Positions 61,259 to 64,000 of a stretch of DNA of 64,000 bases are shown here, one piece after another (the first letter of the stretch is position 1; each line of letters starts with the position of its first letter). Position numbers and translations under genes: made by a program. Below the pieces are notes generated by a model. That model made no database searches. It saw nothing but the letters and a program-made list of their open reading frames with translations, and was not told the DNA's origin. Source of the DNA: CBDCGV01 sp965216955 (lineage in GTDB: Bacteria; Bacteroidota; Bacteroidia; Chitinophagales; JADIYW01); NCBI GenBank assembly GCA_965216955.1, contig CBDCGV010000011.1, positions 124,001 to 188,000 on the forward strand, in the 5' to 3' direction.

Positions 61259-61281
61259 AATTTTTCAAATAAATTTTACCT

Positions 61282-61308
61282 AGCCTGCAACTTTTTTGCA
61301 GGCTTTTT
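61282..61308 (+). terminator. Intrinsic terminator of the Nif3-zinc ribbon unit
   Basis: AGCCTGCAA (61282-61290) pairs with TTGCAGGCT (61296-61304) around five bases, then TTTT. Confidence 0.93.
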
Positions 61309-61345
61309 AGTTCTTGGGAATAGTTTTTGATACTTTGACAACACC

Positions 61346-62818
61346 ATGCGAGTTAGACTAGCTTTATTTTTGGTAATATCTTTTTGCGCAAATTCATTTG
61401 CTTCCGACCAATATGATCTAAATAGTAGGTGTTTAAAAGCCTATCAAGAAATTTTCAAGCTTAAATTTGAAAAAGGAAGAGTCCTTTTAGAGGAAGAGAG
61501 AAAGGAAAACCCTAAAAATATATTTCCTGCCTTTATAGAAAACTATATCGATTTCTTATCCATCTATATTAGTGAGGAACAAACGTTATTTGAAGCTGCA
61601 GAAGTTAGGAAAAACAACAGGCTTGAAATAATAAAAAATGGCCCAAAGGATTCCCCTTACTATCTATACTTACAAGCAGAAATCCATTTACAATGGGCAA
61701 GTGCGCGATTAAAATTTGAAGAGTACGTCCCTGCTTTTTTTGGAGTAAGAAAAGCGCATAAGCTTCTTAAAGAAAATATGGAAAGGTACCCCGATTTTAA
61801 ACCTAATAAAAAAAGTCTTGGTTTTCTAATAACCTTATTTGGTGCCATACCTGACAAATACCGTTTTGGAGCTAAACTTTTCGGTATGAAAGGAGATATT
61901 GAGGATGGTCTTAAAATGCTATCAGAAACTGTTTACGACAAAAATTTCCCCTTTAAAGAAGAGTCTGCGATTATGTATACCATGCTACAACTACACCTTG
62001 CTCAGAATCATGAGTTAGCGTGGGAGATGATTAATAATAAAATGGTTGCTTTAAATGATAATTTACTAAATTATTTTGTTGCCTCTAGTGTGGCATATTA
62101 CACCGGAGAGAATGATAAATTGATAGAAATTTTAAAAAGTCGGCCTAAAGGAAAAGAATATTTCCCCTTTCCCTTTTTAGATTTTTTGCTTGGCTTAGGA
62201 AAATTAAATCGCTTAGATAAAGATGCCGATATTCCGCTGCATACTTTTTTAGATAAATACGAAGGTAAAACTTATATAAAGGATGCTTATAGAAAACTAG
62301 CCTGGCATGCATTGATACAAAACGATAAAGCAACTTTTGAAAAATATCGTCAATTATGCATACTAAAAGGAACAGAAATTATTGACGAAGACATTTCTGC
62401 AAAAAAAGAGGCAGAAAGGAATATCCCTCACAATATTCCATTGCTTAAAGCGCGCTTATTATTTGATGGTGCTTATTTGAACAAAGCGCTTAATTTGTTA
62501 GATTCTTTAAAAGTGGAAAGCTTTAGTGATAAATATCATATTCTGGAATACCACTATCGAAAAGCAAGAGTTTATCATAAAATCGGCAGATTAGATGATG
62601 CTATAAAATCCTATTCAAAAACTATAGAGACAGGGAAAGAACTACCTATTTACTATGCTGCAAATGCAAGCTTAAAACTAGGGAACATTTATGAAACCAA
62701 AGGGAATAATATCCAAGCGACGAAATATTATAAGCTTTGCTCTTCAATGAAAAACCACGAATATGAAAACAGCATTACAGCTGAAGCAAAAGCGGGGTTA
62801 AATAGAATTAAAAAATGA
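61346..62818 (+). CDS. Exported tetratricopeptide-repeat protein
   Basis: A 490 aa protein with a signal peptide (MRVRLALFLVISFCANSFAS) and helical repeats; the clearest TPR is near the C-terminus (YHKIGRLDDAIKSYSKTIE, then LKLGNIYETKGNNIQATKYY). The central part (KYRFGAKLFGMKGDIEDGLKML) resembles Bacteroidota TPR proteins of unknown function. It probably mediates protein contacts in the periplasm or at the outer membrane. Monocistronic; converges with the coiled-coil/HhH gene. Confidence 0.88.
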   Translation: MRVRLALFLVISFCANSFASDQYDLNSRCLKAYQEIFKLKFEKGRVLLEEERKENPKNIFPAFIENYIDFLSIYISEEQTLFEAAEVRKNNRLEIIKNGPKDSPYYLYLQAEIHLQWASARLKFEEYVPAFFGVRKAHKLLKENMERYPDFKPNKKSLGFLITLFGAIPDKYRFGAKLFGMKGDIEDGLKMLSETVYDKNFPFKEESAIMYTMLQLHLAQNHELAWEMINNKMVALNDNLLNYFVASSVAYYTGENDKLIEILKSRPKGKEYFPFPFLDFLLGLGKLNRLDKDADIPLHTFLDKYEGKTYIKDAYRKLAWHALIQNDKATFEKYRQLCILKGTEIIDEDISAKKEAERNIPHNIPLLKARLLFDGAYLNKALNLLDSLKVESFSDKYHILEYHYRKARVYHKIGRLDDAIKSYSKTIETGKELPIYYAANASLKLGNIYETKGNNIQATKYYKLCSSMKNHEYENSITAEAKAGLNRIKK

Positions 62819-62832
62819 TTTTCTATTTTGAA

Positions 62833-63528
62833 TTACATTCTCCCTCCATCTAAGACATCTTGCCATGCCTTTAATTGATCCCATTTTTCATTTGCAGCTA
62901 AATGTGCCTGTGCTGGCCATGTTGTTGGGTCATGCATTTTAAATCGACTTCCAGCATCCTCTAGCATTTTCTTAAGTGTATCTGTAGTCGTAAATGCCAT
63001 CTGTTCAAAAGAATATATTCCAATATCATTACATAATCCTTCAATTTTAGGCCCTATACCTTCTATCTTCTTCAAATCGTCCACTTTTGATGGCTTATCC
63101 CCAGGCGCCGTAGGCGCAAAGGCTGCAAATGCCATATTACCATCTCGACTAGTATTACTATTTTGCGCTTCATCCAAGGCAGCCTCTAATCTTATTATTT
63201 TTGCTTTTAAACTCTCTATTTCCGATGTATCTACAGTAGTTGCTTTCCTCTTTAGACACTCATCTAATTCTATTTTAAAGCTATTATTTCGCTCTTCACA
63301 AGAAGTTAACTCTTCATCTAAAATACTAAGCCTTGAATTCAACTCTTCATTTTCTCTTCTAATTCGCTCATTTTCGTCTTCCAAAAACTTAATTTTATCT
63401 CTAAGACCACCATCCAAAATATGTTTTAACAACCATCCCAAAATGAAAGCCACTAATAACATCAACAGAATTTCTAGCGTCGCATCAGTACCATCGTATT
63501 TTTTAAAAATTTTATGCAAGAAGATCAT
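62833..63528 (-). CDS. Membrane-anchored coiled-coil protein with C-terminal helix-hairpin-helix-like domain
   Basis: A 231 aa protein with one transmembrane helix (LEILLMLLVAFILGWLLKHIL), a coiled coil (about residues 45-125: ENERIRRENEELNSRLSIL ...), a linker and a domain DDLKKIEGIGPKIEGLCNDIGIYSFEQMA followed by a helical tail with WPAQAHLAANEKWDQL. The EGIGPKIE segment is the helix-hairpin-helix-like motif of DUF4332-type proteins. ATG at 63528; the longer frame begins at TTG. It lies 12 bp after the OmpA-family gene on the same strand, so it is probably in its operon. Confidence 0.82.
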   Translation of the reverse strand: MIFLHKIFKKYDGTDATLEILLMLLVAFILGWLLKHILDGGLRDKIKFLEDENERIRRENEELNSRLSILDEELTSCEERNNSFKIELDECLKRKATTVDTSEIESLKAKIIRLEAALDEAQNSNTSRDGNMAFAAFAPTAPGDKPSKVDDLKKIEGIGPKIEGLCNDIGIYSFEQMAFTTTDTLKKMLEDAGSRFKMHDPTTWPAQAHLAANEKWDQLKAWQDVLDGGRM

Positions 63529-63540
63529 TGTATTCAAATT

Positions 63541-64000
63541 TTAATTTTCTACTATTATTTCAACCAATCTATTTCCCTTAGCCGATGTATCAATAGAAAT
63601 TTGACTTTCAGGAACACCTAAACTAGTTAACATATTCTTTACGGCCTCTGCTCTTTGGGCCGCCAACTCATCATTTTCAGAATTTTTAGAATAGGCCTTT
63701 AATTTCACTCTTTTATTTGTAGCATTTAATTGATCAGACAATTCCATCAAATTAATATTATCATCTGTATTTAAAATAGGATCCATTGAGCTATATGGAA
63801 AGTATATTGTTTGATTAACTGATCCTATAAAATCATTTCCCCTTGATTCATAGTTAGGCGTTTCGGGCTTAAGAACATGCTCCTCATGACCATCTTCCTG
63901 GTTGTTAGGAATAAATTTAAAAGTAACAGCTTCTACTTTGCTCTTGTCATTATCTTCTTTACTTCCGCCAAAAATATCTGAGCGAATCCGAATTCGTTCA
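63541..64000 (-). CDS. OmpA-family protein, partial (5' end outside window)
   Basis: The frame is open from the stop at 63541 to the window edge, so an ATG at 63786 is only internal. The visible C-terminal 152 residues include an acidic linker and an OmpA-like peptidoglycan-binding domain: QTIYFPYSSMDPIL, LSDQLNATNKRVKLKAYS, AAQRAEAVKNMLTSLGVPES and GNRLVEIIVEN. The TGHTD-like motif is replaced by KLKAYSKNSEN, so this is a divergent copy. It is followed by the coiled-coil/HhH gene. Confidence 0.8.
   Translation of the reverse strand, partial: ERIRIRSDIFGGSKEDNDKSKVEAVTFKFIPNNQEDGHEEHVLKPETPNYESRGNDFIGSVNQTIYFPYSSMDPILNTDDNINLMELSDQLNATNKRVKLKAYSKNSENDELAAQRAEAVKNMLTSLGVPESQISIDTSAKGNRLVEIIVEN

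Noticed and set aside
63541..63786. A complete 81 aa gene at the right edge
   Set aside because: The frame stays open to the window end and the residues upstream match an OmpA-domain linker, so the ATG at 63786 is internal to a larger gene.
1..64000. CRISPR arrays, insertion sequences, prophage or defence systems
   Set aside because: No regularly spaced repeats, transposase or integrase motifs, or recognisable defence genes were seen in any frame read; a search with profile models would be needed for divergent families.

Overview
The window looks like chromosomal DNA from a member of the Bacteroidota, most likely of Flavobacteriales type. The DNA is AT-rich and genes are densely packed on both strands with many 1-8 bp overlaps. 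Shine-Dalgarno sequences are hard to see, whereas the Bacteroidota -7 promoter element TAnnTTTG recurs just upstream of start codons. The gene content fits: a TonB-dependent receptor with a carboxypeptidase-regulatory-like N-terminus, a Porin_10-type putative porin, a TorF-type porin, many lipobox lipoproteins, LptB and LpxK, a GH3-type adenylase, and the linked set rsfS-ftsH / lpxK-punA / Nif3-zinc ribbon. Most of the window is ordinary core genome. No transposase, integrase, phage module or CRISPR array was seen.

Layout. 0-2.7 kb: end of a TPR protein, then leuB overlapping a family 2 glycosyltransferase. 2.7-7.8 kb: a gatC-gatA-gatB operon in which gatB is fused in frame to a complete bacterial-type aspS (1107 aa). 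This is the most remarkable object in the window. The AspRS half carries the anticodon-domain histidine typical of non-discriminating enzymes, so the operon appears to encode a covalently linked machine for making Asn-tRNA(Asn) by way of Asp-tRNA(Asn). 7.9-10.1 kb: a sterol-desaturase-type hydroxylase, two tandem rhodaneses and a PlsC-type acyltransferase. 10.2-17.5 kb: gltBD, with a divergent TorF-type porin. 17.5-25.7 kb: uvrA (with an apparent one-base frameshift in its last ~35 codons), a small phasin-like protein, recJ, lptB, an amidohydrolase and a GH3 adenylase. 25.8-26.7 kb: tRNA-Leu and a cysteine-rich lipoprotein.

26.7-34.8 kb: two MarR-controlled enzyme sets on either side of purKE (amidase; esterase + metallo-beta-lactamase-fold hydrolase + AidB-like acyl-CoA dehydrogenase). 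A pair of near-identical 18 bp operators sits in the divergent promoter of the second set. 34.8-41.5 kb: a lipoprotein agmatine-deiminase homologue, an AraC regulator, small conserved proteins, a 5'-nucleotidase split into two genes in reversed order, and dnaA. 41.6-47.8 kb: tRNA-Ser, tRNA-Pro, a TonB receptor, a TetR regulator and a SulP transporter-carbonic anhydrase pair, ending at a decayed tRNA remnant that shares 15 bp with tRNA-Pro. 47.8-53.2 kb: SnoaL/NTF2-like proteins, an AraC regulator, an alpha/beta hydrolase, a glycosyltransferase and birA. 53.2-64 kb: rsfS, ftsH, putative porin, punA, lpxK, Nif3-like protein, a zinc-ribbon coiled-coil protein, a TPR protein, a membrane coiled-coil/HhH protein and the end of an OmpA-family gene cut by the window edge.

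All calls rest on reading the sequence and on family motifs remembered; no searches were run. Start codons were moved to internal ATGs where the longer reading frame began at a TTG or ran through a tRNA or promoter element.
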